Positions 29,547 to 38,715 of a DNA stretch of 64,000 bases are shown in pieces (positions within the stretch are counted from its first letter, which is position 1; every line of letters begins with the position of its first letter). The stretch comes from Alitta virens (lineage: Eukaryota > Annelida > Polychaeta > Phyllodocida > Nereididae), in the NCBI GenBank assembly GCA_932294295.1, contig OW028579.1:33429250-33493249 (forward strand), written 5' to 3'. The position numbers and the translations under genes are program-made. The notes below the pieces were generated by a model. That model did no database searches, was not told the DNA's origin, and was given only the letters and a program-made list of their open reading frames with translations.

Positions 29547-32273
29547 TTAGGGCTTTATGTCCTGTATTTCTGCACCAGTTGGGCTAATTAGGACAGGCAG
29601 AGACCATGGCAATGAGACGAAGGAGGAAACAGCCATTCAACATAGGCTCGACCAGGAATCGAACCCGGGACTCAGCGGTTGGAAGCCCAGAGTGCTACCT
29701 CTGAGCTAGGCCCCCGCCCTGGGAGTACAATCGTAAACTACTGCATGAATTCTATATTAGACAGACTGTTATAAATTACAGATAACCTTCACCTCTGCCT
29801 TCTTACTTTGGCAATTATTTGTTTCTGTTATGTTGTATTTTTGTCTTCCTCATGCATTTATTTATATACAAGTAAACAATGTATTAAATTAAATCAATAA
29901 AGTCTCATTACATTCATTGCATCATAGGATATTTTATCAGTGCATTTGTACATTGCACAATAATATTTACAGTTAATCTATATCATAAACAAATTACACC
30001 TGTTCATTCAGAGTCAATTCGTAATCCACAAATCTATCTTACTTTCAGTTCTCAAACATTTAGGAGAAAAAATTATTCAAACCATATATGGCATACTGGG
30101 TCAGCCACCTTATAATCTATGAGCTAACTCATTATATAGAAGGTCATGCCCCTCTGTTACCTTTAGTCAAAACCAAAAAGCAAATATTTACAAAACGAGC
30201 AGTTGCAGGAGTTGTCAATAACCTGCATGAGCGAAGTACCTGCAGGCATTTTGCAGTTGCCATGGTAACTGAGGTAAACACAAAGACAATACAGAGTGTT
30301 TGGAAAACCCAGCATCATATCGAATATCTTTCATCTTCAAAACACCAGTTCCAGCAACGTTTCGTGGCGGTGTTTTCATTTGCCATGATCAATCACAGCC
30401 TCTAGAATCTAATTTAAATCTGATAATTCCTATAGAAACTCAGTGGCACTCCAATTACTTTTAAAATAATCTGCCAAAGAAATGTGTATAGGCTAATGAT
30501 ACTTTACAACGATAAACATCAAGTTCAGATTCATTTATTTGCCAAATACTTTAAATTAGATATATACAATTTTATAATAAAAATCATTATCATTGATTTT
30601 GCTGAATTTGGCAGGTTGACCTCCCAAAGATATTTAATATATCGCTGTCGGGAGGCCACCCTATAGACATAAATTTAACTGTAAATATAGTTAGCTGCCA
30701 GTGGTAAGTACATTCACACATTCCTTATAGATAAATTCACATGACTATTCAAGTAGTGATAGTATTAAAAGGTCAGGAAAAGCAATGCCGTCTAAGACAA
30801 GTTTATTGACGATTGAAATCTTTAAGATGATCTGTTAGACCTCCTAATTCTATCCAACTTGCTATAGGGCTACACTACATACGACTCATTACCACTTTCG
30901 CTTTTTGCAAAAAAATATTGAATCGGCAACATGATGTCTCTAAAACTCATAGCTATCAATAACATTGAGTTGTGACACTTATATCAGATTGCTCGTACAT
31001 TGTCGAATAACACGAAAATAACGCCAGCTTTTTACGGGATGTCAATATTCAGGCGAATGTAAACATATACTTGAAAAGCTTTGACCTGCACCAAAATTCA
31101 TTATTGACAGGTTTTTAATTTCATAACATGTGGCCATAAATAAAAGAAATAATGATCACCCTACAGATTTAGTGTCACAGCATACTGAGATAATTTGAAA
31201 AACAAATATTGAATTCATTTCTTTTGATGTCTATTTGTAGCCTTAAAATCAATATGAAAATGGTAATTACAAATAATATGTCCAATAACAATGCCATTGA
31301 TTCCATTGTATTCATGTCATACTCCCACGGCAAGCCCTGCCAAATCAGCTTCACTGACCTACTATTTTTTGCCGTCGGATCTAATTATTCCTTTTGTGCT
31401 CTCAAAGCAGGGCACCATGAGTCTTGGCCTCTAATTGGCGGACAGAAAAACGAGGTCAGTTAATTAATTATTCATAAAATAGCATCCCAGTGATGGTTGA
31501 TTCGTCATGGTATGACTTGGGATGATGTATTTATGTACTCGTAACCTATGAGACCTCAAATGATTAAAAAAATATCTATATAAATCTGTTAAGTTAATTG
31601 GACTTCTTATATGAAAATATAAAAAAATAGGAATATAATGTGCCATTATAAACAAAAGCCTAATGTTCATTGCACATTAGGACCTTAGATTTAATCTTGT
31701 TGTAACAATAAAATGGAATTTACAAAAAGAGGTGGACATCTGACTAATCGACTATGTTGTGTCAAACATGTTTTACATGATACAATGTACTACAATAAGA
31801 GAGCTACAAGATATTTTTCCACAATCTTGACTTAAAAGTTGGACATATCACCTGCTGAATTTATCAAAATTCAATAGTTAGTACTACGAGTTAACATGTA
31901 GTGACCACTTGATATTTATCACACAATCCCTCATAAATCTCATATTGACAGTTCGTACTGATATACCGCGTAAATCTCTTGTGTGCTAACATTCCAAGAC
32001 AGGCAGCAAATTTTCGATCTCCTGCAAGCCTGATATAACACTGACCTAATGCAACTTGATCTTTATCAATCGACATGAAACCATCGACAGGATTTTCCGA
32101 CTGTATTCAAGAGGGTCGATTTGCGATAAAGAATTAATAGCAACCTCCTACGCATAAAAACAAACACTAGACAAATCTATGGCATTCGGAAGATAAATAT
32201 CATTATCAGTTTAATGTGTATGACATGGTTTTAATGTCCACATTGCATACTGTACCTTGTTTAGGATCGGCAT
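1438..32273 (-). CDS. MYO7A: Unconventional myosin VIIa, 5' part (22 coding exons; continues past left edge)
   Basis: Actin-based motor of class VII; in animals it works in actin-rich protrusions such as stereocilia, microvilli and bristles. Joining 22 GT-AG exons gives an unbroken 1087-residue reading frame that starts MPILNK and then GDFVW, matching the start of animal MYO7A. Order: SH3-like N-terminus, motor (about 60-720), five IQ motifs (about 735-850), charged helix (about 851-925), and the start of the first MyTH4 domain (from about 1005). The second half of the tail (rest of MyTH4, FERM, SH3, second MyTH4-FERM) would lie left of position 1. The charged helix and [13 protein letters not shown] favour MYO7A over vertebrate MYO7B. 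Exon 1 coding part is 32256-32273, exon 2 is 20683-20796, and the last exon in the window is 1438-1533. Family is certain; one-to-one orthology is inferred. Confidence 0.95.
2270..2585 (-). mobile_element. 3' end of a non-LTR (LINE) retrotransposon, relic
   Basis: On the minus strand a short frame reads [13 protein letters not shown], then VRDFKRNL, then a stop. This is the typical C-terminal tail of non-LTR reverse transcriptase ORFs (LWNxLPxxL...FKxxL). AT-rich sequence follows as its 3' UTR. It is severely 5' truncated and lies in the intron between the exons at 2610-2822 and 1673-1759. Confidence 0.6.
2952..3238. mobile_element. MITE, Tc1/mariner-like, copy A (TACAGTTAGTTTCAT ends)
   Basis: Perfect 15-bp inverted ends, TACAGTTAGTTTCAT at 2950-2964 and its complement at 3226-3240, enclose non-coding sequence. 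The outer TA fits a TA target duplication. A diverged relative lies at 18903-19185. It sits in a MYO7A intron. Confidence 0.75.
5895..6060. repeat. 84-bp tandem duplication
   Basis: Two adjacent units starting TAGCATGACTAACTT, at 5895 and 5979, differ at only a few positions. This is a recent local duplication inside a MYO7A intron. Confidence 0.9.
6282..20796 (-). CDS. MYO7A: Myosin VIIa motor-domain exons 2-15
   Basis: Exons, 5' to 3' on the minus strand: 20683-20796, 19982-20125, 19303-19487, 14905-15026, 14411-14553, 13977-14090, 10844-11074, 10159-10278, 9708-9841, 8843-9053, 8145-8280, 7792-7898, 6770-6907, 6282-6527. Phases agree at every junction. Visible motor elements are the P-loop GESGAGKT (residues 155-162, exon 15026-14905), switch [11 protein letters not shown] (from about 204), switch [10 protein letters not shown] (431-438), the actin-binding [11 protein letters not shown] region, the SH1 helix [12 protein letters not shown], and the converter end GKTKVFLK at 714-721. 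No key nucleotide-binding residue is missing, so an active ATPase is expected. The segment joining exons 2 and 3 (residues about 40-50) diverges from other MYO7A proteins. A short exon could be missed there, but the phases do not require one. Confidence 0.94.
8710..8732. repeat. (AT)n microsatellite
   Basis: A dinucleotide run within a MYO7A intron. A similar run is at 14176-14194. Confidence 0.85.
11075..13976. other. MYO7A intron between exons 7 and 8
   Basis: This 2.9-kb intron holds no frame with recognisable homology. A short degenerate repeat of TTTTCCCTGTA type lies near 11510-11570, and there is low-complexity AT-rich DNA. The short open frames here lack start context, splice signals and family motifs. 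Confidence 0.5.
14726..14806 (-). mobile_element. 5'-truncated tRNA-type SINE
   Basis: It matches the 3' half of the SINE at 29545-29720 (GGGCTAATTAGGACAGGCAG core) and lacks the tRNA-like head. An 11-bp direct repeat TAATCACATAA flanks it at 14715-14725 and 14807-14817, which is the target-site duplication expected from LINE-driven insertion. Confidence 0.8.
16091..16809 (-). pseudogene. DIRS RNase H / pol C-terminal remnant, frameshifted
   Basis: Frame 16809-16573 carries [17 protein letters not shown], then QVLPTEWS. After a frameshift near 16590, a second frame (to 16091) carries [39 protein letters not shown] and [14 protein letters not shown]. This is the characteristic end of DIRS-group RT-RNase H polyproteins. 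The frameshift and the missing RT core make it a pseudogene. Confidence 0.8.
16861..17133 (-). pseudogene. DIRS reverse transcriptase N-terminal remnant
   Basis: The minus-strand frame contains [17 protein letters not shown], resembling the start of DIRS/Ngaro RT domains (GxRLxHFxxxW). It stops at about 16861 and continues not into the RT palm (no YxDD motif found) but, after about 60 bp, into RNase H sequence. A large internal deletion joined the two. Confidence 0.6.
17015..18619 (-). CDS. DIRS gag-like ORF1 (534 aa, open)
   Basis: This is an uninterrupted 534-codon frame beginning just inside the right terminal repeat. Residues 1-135 are two tandem Arg/Ser-rich units of about 65 residues, each with SVSPQR, RSASR.HGRDD and [12 protein letters not shown]. 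Residues about 140-440 form the body. The C-terminus is Ser-rich followed by an RGG-like stretch ([17 protein letters not shown]). By position and composition it is the Gag/ORF1 of the element and a likely RNA-binding coat protein. No CCHC zinc knuckle is visible. It has stayed open although the pol region is wrecked. Confidence 0.7.
   Translation of the reverse strand: MFQMDSPRRNKSVSPQRKARRRSASRQHGRDDVGRTDRQRNEPTERRSRSHSKSSLRSRSNRRHREQTMDSPRRIISVSPQRRERLRSASRHHGRDDADRTDRRRNEPTERRSRSHSKSSLRSSSPPTNRRHREQTVSSSNSLFLNPEGPEEDRKMDHVMRLLTEVAHAQNLSKTSQSSLSELCKQLQIKPYKERATQAMIAAGVAPPDDNRPHTLPALCNPKQTSEVRGIAFPLGEMIISRVVDSWCSLAGLRGQESWHPDWDYPPSNQNKMNKMVPKPCVNMADYSFPPNKFLCAKPLMSEAAIGEISSPASLPLSRLEEWENSISSCLGIINMVDIFSSSLNADMKAMWDCLDSYTENTLPPDLVNLHEERHRIQADAESRARALQHLTTLVAWLLAETISLRRDHLLEPSILSEPSRDVLRMQPFGGPFLFGGRSDDLLHRDSDRRTASMVLQISDHLFTMNHEGQRKQPNMSASTSPISSTSTSNSSYSSHGNHSFRGGGRGNLQGRGRSSYASSQRGGKGNEEPHYPV
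18903..19185. mobile_element. MITE, Tc1/mariner-like, copy B, abutting the DIRS element
   Basis: It aligns along its length with the element at 2952-3238 and ends in AAAACTAACTGTA. Its left inverted end is cut off at the DIRS right end (AAAGAAACTTA running into GTTTCATT). The two repeats therefore share a boundary. Confidence 0.65.
19655..19775. repeat. Dispersed repeat, copy 1
   Basis: It shares ATTCATTTATTT, a GGGTGACC-type box and a GCTGCCGAGGGGCCACCC-type box, in order, with 30527-30663. It is probably the 3' tail of a LINE or SINE family. No coding part is visible. Confidence 0.45.
21269..21464. mobile_element. MITE (AGTGCAGTATAG ends), copy A
   Basis: Long inverted ends (AGTGCAGTATAGTTGACCC at the left, the complement of AGTGCAGTACAGCGGACCC at the right) extend inwards as CAAATTATTGACCATATTT. 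AAA flanks both sides, consistent with a 3-bp target duplication. Same family as 58667-58962. Confidence 0.78.
22858..22872 (-). CDS. MYO7A: MYO7A alternative first coding exon B (MKFRQ start)
   Basis: A short ORF, MKFRQ, ends exactly at CAG before a GTGGGT donor, in phase 0. It therefore joins exon 2 to give MKFRQGDFVW. Its upstream limit is not visible; it would be a leader transcribed from an internal promoter about 9.4 kb downstream of exon A. Vertebrate MYO7A is known to have isoforms differing at the N-terminus through alternative start sites, so an analogous arrangement is plausible. It rests on one donor and one ATG and could be chance. Confidence 0.5.
23188..23462 (+). mobile_element. 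SINE with tRNA-like head and conserved core
   Basis: A Pol III B-box-like GGGTTTAATCCCGGG (23228-23242) is followed by a core containing GCTGGATGTCGTTCGGATGA (from about 23285). I recall that type of core from vertebrate and other deuterostome SINEs. It ends in an (ATCT)n tail at about 23448-23462. A fragment resembling its tail is at 28335-28430 and another may lie at 23705-23760. The superfamily name is not assigned. Confidence 0.65.
28335..28430 (+). mobile_element. Fragment of the conserved-core SINE tail
   Basis: The stretch with ACCCCACTATCGGGTAAATG, then GTGGACTCC and CTCATCATTACATCTGCCTC, parallels 23350-23410, which has ACCCCACCATTGGGGTAAAT. The head is absent. Confidence 0.45.
29495..29544. 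repeat. (GT)25 microsatellite, tail of the adjacent SINE
   Basis: A pure GT run directly abuts the 3' end of the minus-strand SINE, so on the SINE strand it is an (AC)n tail. It lies inside the target-site duplication and so either came with the insertion or expanded from its tail. Confidence 0.9.
29545..29720 (-). mobile_element. Full-length tRNA-derived SINE with target-site duplication
   Basis: On the minus strand the head reads like a tRNA: A box TAGCTCAGAGGTAG, anticodon-loop-like CTTCCAA (Gly-TCC type), B box GGTTCGATTCC. It is followed by a unique body and an (AC)n tail. Direct repeats TGGGAGAACAATCGT (29482-29496) and TGGGAGTACAATCGT (29720-29734) flank element plus tail with one mismatch, which proves retroposition. 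A 5'-truncated relative is at 14726-14806. Confidence 0.9.
30527..30663. repeat. Dispersed repeat, copy 2
   Basis: It shares order and boxes (TTCATTTATTTGCC, TTGACCTCCCAAAGAT, GCTGTCGGGAGGCCACCC) with the copy at 19655-19775. Unassigned family. Confidence 0.45.
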
Positions 32274-32334
32274 GGTGGCTGTTTATTCGTGCTTCGAGAA
32301 AACTTCTAGTAGTGTCACCGCTTCATGAGAAATC
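32256..32334 (-). CDS. MYO7A: MYO7A first coding exon A (MPILNK start) with 5' UTR
   Basis: A pyrimidine-rich acceptor ending in TTCCAG precedes the exon and a GTACAG donor follows it. The start codon at 32273-32271 sits in a perfect Kozak context, GCCACCATG. It encodes MPILNK in phase 0 and splices directly to GDFVW of exon 2, mirroring the MV(I/V)L..GD(F/H/Y)VW start of known MYO7A proteins. Because the exon has an acceptor, a further non-coding exon must lie upstream (candidate near 37.1 kb). The leader also holds a three-codon upstream ORF (ATG AAG CGG TGA) 8 nt into the exon. Confidence 0.8.
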
Positions 32335-35300
32335 CTGGAATAATAAAAGAACAGCAATTTGTTAATATAATCTTCAAAAATAATCTCATGTAGATGTCAT
32401 AATGACATGACAACATCCAAATCCACACATTTGCACAAATAGACGTTTATAAATTTGAATCCACATCTCACATTTTTTCAATTCCTAACTTATGCCGGTG
32501 TCATAAAAGATTAGACACCATGTCATGTCGTAATTAATACTCACATGAGCATTTTTTTCGGACACTTATGTTTCAATATCTCATTAGTTATACATATTTG
32601 TTGGTAAATATTAATTTGATACACTCGATTCTCTGACTGTGCAGGGCCACCACAAAATTTCAGGTTGATGTGAAAGCACGTGATCTTTGCAATACAGCCT
32701 TTTTCTTCGGTTAATTTTGACACAATAACTTACAGTGAAAAGCGGTGTCAGCAGCACATGTCTATTTGTTCCCCCACATTTTGGAAGCCCCTTTACAATA
32801 AGAGAGTTACAAGATAATTTCCCACAATAAAACTTTTTATATGTGATAATCTTATTCATGTAATGTCACTTTACCTATGCATGTACTTCAGCATATTGCT
32901 GACTGAGAATGAACAAAATTTAATCTAATCTAACATAACATCATATACCATATGTCATGTAAGTTAATTGTATTTATGAGAAGCCATTAAGTCATCGACC
33001 AAATTGCATAAAGTCTAACACAATATACTAAACCCACCTAAGTCAGTACTCAGCGCACGTCACCTATTCTACTTAAAAAGTACATCAACCACCTCGAGCA
33101 TGACTAAAAAACAGCTGTGAATCCTTCAAATGCCCCCAAAACCACATATACGGTGGAGCCTTGCTATTAAGACCACCCTTGGTGCAAATTTTACTGCACT
33201 TAAGATCAGACTATTCCACACTAAGAAAATAAGAATGCAGGAAAAACATACTGTGGCACAGTTTAAATTTCAGTTAAGAGTGCGAAGGAGATGCCTCCGT
33301 GGAAATTGCATGTCCGTTATCGAGAAGCCACCTTCATAACATTAATAATCATGTCACTAGGTACTTGTAGTAATGGTGAATTGGTTTGAATAAAGAGGTA
33401 AAATACAAATTAAAAGAATACTATTGCATCCAAAATTAAATTGTCTTAATCGATGAGGTGGTCTTGATGAGGGTGAGTCCTTAAATAATTTATATTTATT
33501 AATTTTTAATTTATCTATGTGTGTGTATGTTAATGTTATATGTGAGGTATGTGTGGTGGTGTATGCTGAAGTGTGTGTGATGAAAAATTAATTATTCTGT
33601 TTGTCTTAAAGTGAGTTTAACTGGATGAAAATCCCATCCCAGCTGAGTCATCTATCGGGTACAAGCTCATCCTCAGGTACCAAGAGACTCGCCGACTCAC
33701 ACTCGCTGACCTGACTTAGGTGACTGGAATTAAAGGGTAACAGGCTAGACAAGTCGACATACATATAAAACACCTGTTGCCCAGGCTAAAAATATATGGA
33801 CGTCTATAAATCTCATCTTATTTTTTCGTCTTTTCCACTCCATCAAGATTTTTGTGAACTTGATGAAATAGTGAATAGTTTACACACCTGGCTAAAGCTG
33901 AATTTATGAAATTGCGAGGTAATATTGATTCAAAAGTTCAATTATATATCTTCCTATTGGTATAACAATCATGATAATACTATTAAATTAGTATTAATGA
34001 CAGTAAAGGAAAACACTATTTCAGATAATAGGGTAGTTCAATTTCAAATTAGTTGAAAAATCATTTTAGAACTAATCATTCTCCTATTTTAAATAATCCA
34101 AGCCTTTTTAAATTCACCCTATGAACTGTTGACATACTCAGACTCAATAGCAACCTGCTCCTGCAATTTCAAAATTATTTGATTACCTATAAAATTATCT
34201 AAATGCACTAAAATGTTCTTTACCTTGACAGCATGATGTCACTATAGTACAGCCTACCTACTGCTATAGGCCTACCAGTTTGTGTGTCTAGCTACTTAAT
34301 AATCCCCTAATCCCCAATACAAGAGTCATCCCCTATACAGGAGTCTAAGTGCTATGTTACGATACATTTAAGTAGATTAGGGACAGTGAAACTGACATAA
34401 ATACATGATTCATATCAAGTGCAGTTTAGTGTTAACATTGAGAAAATGATCTTAAGTCTATATTGGCAACATTTCCACTTTAGATTAAATTTGGTAAAGA
34501 TTCCTTTACACTTATCTGGCCATCTTTTATGCGCTTTATGGGCTTAAATATGCAAAACTTTGAAATACCAGAAAATGTGGATTTCACCAAGAAATATCAT
34601 ACACAACTTGATGTATTAAACCTTGAATAAAAGCTTTGCACGACTCAGTTTTCTTGTTTATATGTCTTTTAAGTGATTTTACACTGCTCAAATTTTTAAT
34701 GTAACAATCTAATATTTATGTTTCAATTTAATTTGTACAGTGTACTCCAAATTAACAAATAAGTATTTAGTTTTACATACATGTATCATAAAATACAAAA
34801 TGACTAACTGACTGATTTATAAATTTATTATCAAATTCAGAATGGCTATACTGAGCTATAAACTGACTAACTGATTTATTTGTTTATTAATTGATCAATC
34901 GCCTGATTAATTGAAAAGTGATTGTCATATGATCAGCTCTCACTCAAGCCAAATTAACGAGACAGTGTAACCACAATTCCACAACTGGACTTAAAACCAC
35001 ACATCCCTGCAACATCATAATATCATGACTATAGCCTAAGTGTGGCTTCAGTATTGCAGTGTATGTCCAGTGTATGGTCAAACTGGACACAGAGTGGACA
35101 CCAAGTGGACAGGACACATGTGGCATGAGTGGACAGGGACAGACATGAGAGAGCAGACTGCAACATCTGTGCACGGGGTCACATGGTCCATTACACCAAA
35201 TGAGAATGTGCAAAATATACATATACACATACAGTGTAGGTGGGCCAGTTGCAACTTTACACTTAACTGAAGTCTTCTTTTTTTCCCCCTCTTTTTGCTT

Positions 35301-37093
35301 TAATAGGTCTATTTTAATCTCAAATTTTGGTTATCATATTTCAAGCGTTTTTCCAAGGCATTTATCACTCTTTTCACCAACCTTTTTTCTTTAATCTCTC
35401 TTTATTTCATCGATTTTTAGAGCTAATTTGGTGAAATCTTTACTTTTCATAAAGCAATAAGAAATGTATAGGTAAATGATCTATTTCAATATTTGGTTAA
35501 ATTAAGTGTACATTTGTATTCAGATTTCCAAAAATAAATAAGCACTAAATGTGATTTTAGGCCCTCTAATGCCATCATATTTGTTTACATTAGTTAAAAT
35601 CAACTTTGATGAATGTATATATTTTGTTAATTCAAGAATATGAATTACTTGCTCCTAAAATTGATATCTAATAAACAACTGAGTCCAGGCTTACTAATAG
35701 CATAATTTTGTCCCCAAATTTAGCAGTTATGTTATGCTTTAGTGAGCAATTTTCTCAGTTTACGAGAACCTTTTCCCCACATTTTTCCTGACCTCTCATC
35801 TGAAACAGTCAGGTTTACGATTACATTGATAAAAGGGAAGCATGTGAAGCATGCATGATATAACCTACTCACATGACTGGAACAATACATTATATACAAT
35901 ATACATGTTTATGTACATAATGTACTCAGTTTAATCAATTGTGACATGATATCACTACTAAATGGGAATGCTGTTGTTATTATATCATGAAGTTATGTAA
36001 TTGAATAAAGTTTTTTATAGCTGTAGACATCAATTTTCCAGACTCTGGAAATGAATCGATGAATTCCTATTATTAATATTGAGAATAATATCAGTCCTAT
36101 GTTTATGAAACTATTATTAGACATCAAGCCAATTCTATTTATTGTCGTTTTATTTTTACCTAAGTTTCAGCTAAGGGGAACTACATAACAATATTTATAC
36201 GATGAAGTCCGTTTTGCAAAACCTGTTTATGTGATGATGATCTACAGTGGATAAAATAGTGTCATCCTTAATGAAATTTAGTATCATCCTAAATGTAACT
36301 TCAGTATCATCAATAGCTAAATGCAGTGTCATCCTAAAAGGTGTGGCTATATTTTTTTTGTAAACAAACACTACTCAGTCCTGAATATTAAGTGGTAAAA
36401 AAGTGAATTTTATATATATAAATCTATGCAAGATGTATGGGCACGCTTGGATACCCTGCAGAAAAAAATATTTAAAAAAACGTCCTGGCATGAGTGCATT
36501 CCCCAGTGAATCATTCAGGTAGTTAGCAAGGAAATTGATTTCTTGTTAAAATAATAACAAGGTAAATACAACAACATGCATTGTAGGCTACTGCAGGTAA
36601 GCTATTCAAATGATGGTTGATAATAGACCCTATAAATACCTTAGTATAATTAACTTATACCCACATCAAGCTATTGGGATCCAATGATCATACTTTAGCA
36701 CACATGCTGGCCCCGTGTTCACTCAACCATGATCGTCTGAGTCATGGCTACCTCCTCCCCCTCCCCCCCCTCCCTTGAACTTTTCCGGGTTCATCAAAGC
36801 TAAATAATTAAGCCCAGACCAGTCTGGTTGGTATTTCTTGCAGAACAACATTAAGAGCAGCCATATATTACCTTAAATGTTCGATTGCCAGTAAAATAGC
36901 AGTTCATTAATACAACAGCATAAAAAACTAAGTTAACACATTCATTTGCAACTTGCCTGACAGCTTTTAAGTTTCATTTAAACTCCCAATACGATATAAA
37001 AATCCGATCGATCGAATATGGCGGATTTTGCACCTGGCTAAATGAGCAGAGGTATGAACAGGTAATTTCTCATCTACACTGAAAATAACTCAC
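32335..37093. other. MYO7A 5' UTR intron
   Basis: AT-rich non-coding DNA lies between exon A and the candidate leader exon. GT-rich low-complexity sequence is at 33510-33570. No coding exon or recognisable full mobile element was found; the short open frames have no family motifs. Confidence 0.45.
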
Positions 37094-37230
37094 TTGACGG
37101 TAAACTCCTAGAGAATGTATTAGCGGCTTCCAGAGTAAAGTTTCCACTTGACAGGTGAGATTCGGAGACCCACCCAGTCACTGAGCTTTCTTCGCTCCGT
37201 CTGTTTTGTGGGTCACTCGGCAGGTAACAC
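37094..37230 (-). promoter_or_regulatory. MYO7A: Candidate MYO7A non-coding first exon and promoter
   Basis: Exon A has a splice acceptor, so a 5' UTR exon must exist upstream. In the next 5 kb the best candidate is this locally GC-rich stretch, which on the minus strand ends in a GTGAGT donor at 37093. The transcription start cannot be fixed from sequence; the upper limit given is arbitrary. Confidence 0.3.
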
Positions 37231-37371
37231 AAACGCCAGGGGGCGTTTTGGTCACCAATTCTAGTTTATCATTCTGTCGCTTGGTGGCGTATATGGACAA
37301 AATACAATGATATAAAAATAGGTCTACAACATCGAAATTAAAATGCCAATAGGCCTATACCCCTCCCTTGC

Positions 37372-37513
37372 CACTGGCGGATCCCTGACTGTGTCTACGG
37401 GGGGGGGGGGGCAATGGCCAAACATGACTAAATATACCTATTGGTACTGGGGGGGGGGGGGGGGGCATGGCACCAATGCCACCCCCCCCCCTCCTGCCAT
37501 GGATACGCCAGTG
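37372..37513. mobile_element. Short MITE with CACTGGCGGATCC ends and long G/C tracts
   Basis: Inverted ends CACTGGCGGATCC (37372-37384) and GGATACGCCAGTG (37501-37513) match at 12 of 13 positions. They enclose two poly-G tracts (about 37399-37411 and 37449-37465) and a poly-C tract at about 37482-37491. No target duplication is clear. Confidence 0.55.
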
Positions 37514-38471
37514 CCCCTGACATTAGAGTAATGTACTTTTAAGTATTACTTATATCTTTCATTTCTTCTTACTTTGCTTTTCAATTCAGGTAGGTATGAC
37601 CTACCTGATAGTTTCCTCAAGGGAAAAGAGACAATCAGTTGAATGATAAGAAATATTAAAACTAAAAATAGGATTTTTGGTCATGTCGTCAAAGGTTGAA
37701 GTCGTCAATTGGTCATGTCGTCAAAAAAAAGTTGACTCGTCAATACAGTCGTGTCAATCCGTGAAAATCACTATTGACTCACGGTTTAACAGAATACAAT
37801 TTAACAGTATTTATATTATGCCGATGTTTAACCAAGCACCTCAAAACATTAGTCAGACCTTAACCATAATAATTTACATAATGTTGAAAGGTTCTTGGAA
37901 AGATTACATAACATTATATCCTTATACCTATCATATTTTAATTTTGTTCAAAAGTTTAAATTATCACTGATATAATATTATGATAAAATTTAATCATAAT
38001 ATCATGTAGTATCTTATAATGATAAAATAACTAATGATGCAAATAAATTCTGTCACAAATTTATTTTCACTGTTAACAACAAAATAAACAGCATAACTTT
38101 ATAACAGCAACATTCAAGTGATACAAGACTCAAGCAGGGATCTCAAATAGCCGGAAACATCGTCATAAAGTGCTTTCCCTCGCTGTTACGTCAAATTCCT
38201 GCTGTAGCGGAATTTTAAACATATGATGTATAGGCCTACGTGCATATGAAAATTCTGTGACACCGAGCCGGAAAGATTTTTACGCGATCAATACTTGGAT
38301 CAGACTCCACAGTCGGCGGATCATACTTGCATACGCCAAAGCTTTCATCTGCATGGCGGATTTAGCCAAGTAGTCTAAGCCACGTAAGCAACCACATAAT
38401 AGGTGACATACCCCCTCCACCCTATTCGAATGCGGTGCTACGCCAACCAAAAATTCAAGATTCACTTGTTA

Positions 38472-38715
38472 GGCCACGGTTTTTTGATCTTACGTTTCTC
38501 GGAACTTTCTCGGACCGTTTTTCATGAGACGGTCGGTCGGAAAATAAAAATAAATCCCCAGAAAATTTTTTTTTTCTTCATAAATTACAGGTGATGTGAT
38601 ACTTTGAGATGCAATACACATATTTGTCCAGACAATTGTTGATTTTATTAATTGAGCGGCACTGCAAAAGTTTGGCCGGCGGTGTCGAGAAACGAAAGAT
38701 CAAAAATCTGTCGCC
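38472..38715. mobile_element. PIF/Harbinger-type MITE, family 1 copy A
   Basis: Inverted ends GGCCACGGTTTTTTGATC and GATCAAAAATCTGTCGCC are flanked by TTA on both sides (38469-38471, 38716-38718). TTA duplication with GG(C/G)-starting ends is the PIF/Harbinger signature. It is 244 bp, non-coding, and matches 62372-62612 in inverted orientation. Confidence 0.85.

Larger units (their letters stand above)
20797..32255. other. MYO7A first intron (long, repeat-bearing)
   Basis: About 11.5 kb lies between first exon A and exon 2. It contains alternative exon B, a MITE at 21269-21464, SINEs at 23188-23462 and 29545-29720, a SINE-tail fragment near 28335-28430 and a dispersed repeat at 30527-30663. 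Long first introns often hold regulatory elements, but I see no specific site I can support. The short open frames here have no recognisable family. Confidence 0.5.

Noticed and set aside
29650..29720. tRNA-Gly-like sequence on the minus strand
   Set aside because: A and B boxes are present, but the stem pairing is poor and the sequence continues into a SINE body with a tail and a target-site duplication. It is a SINE head, not a tRNA gene.
30088..30405. Open frame of 105 codons in MYO7A intron 1
   Set aside because: No motif, signal peptide or splice context; probably chance.
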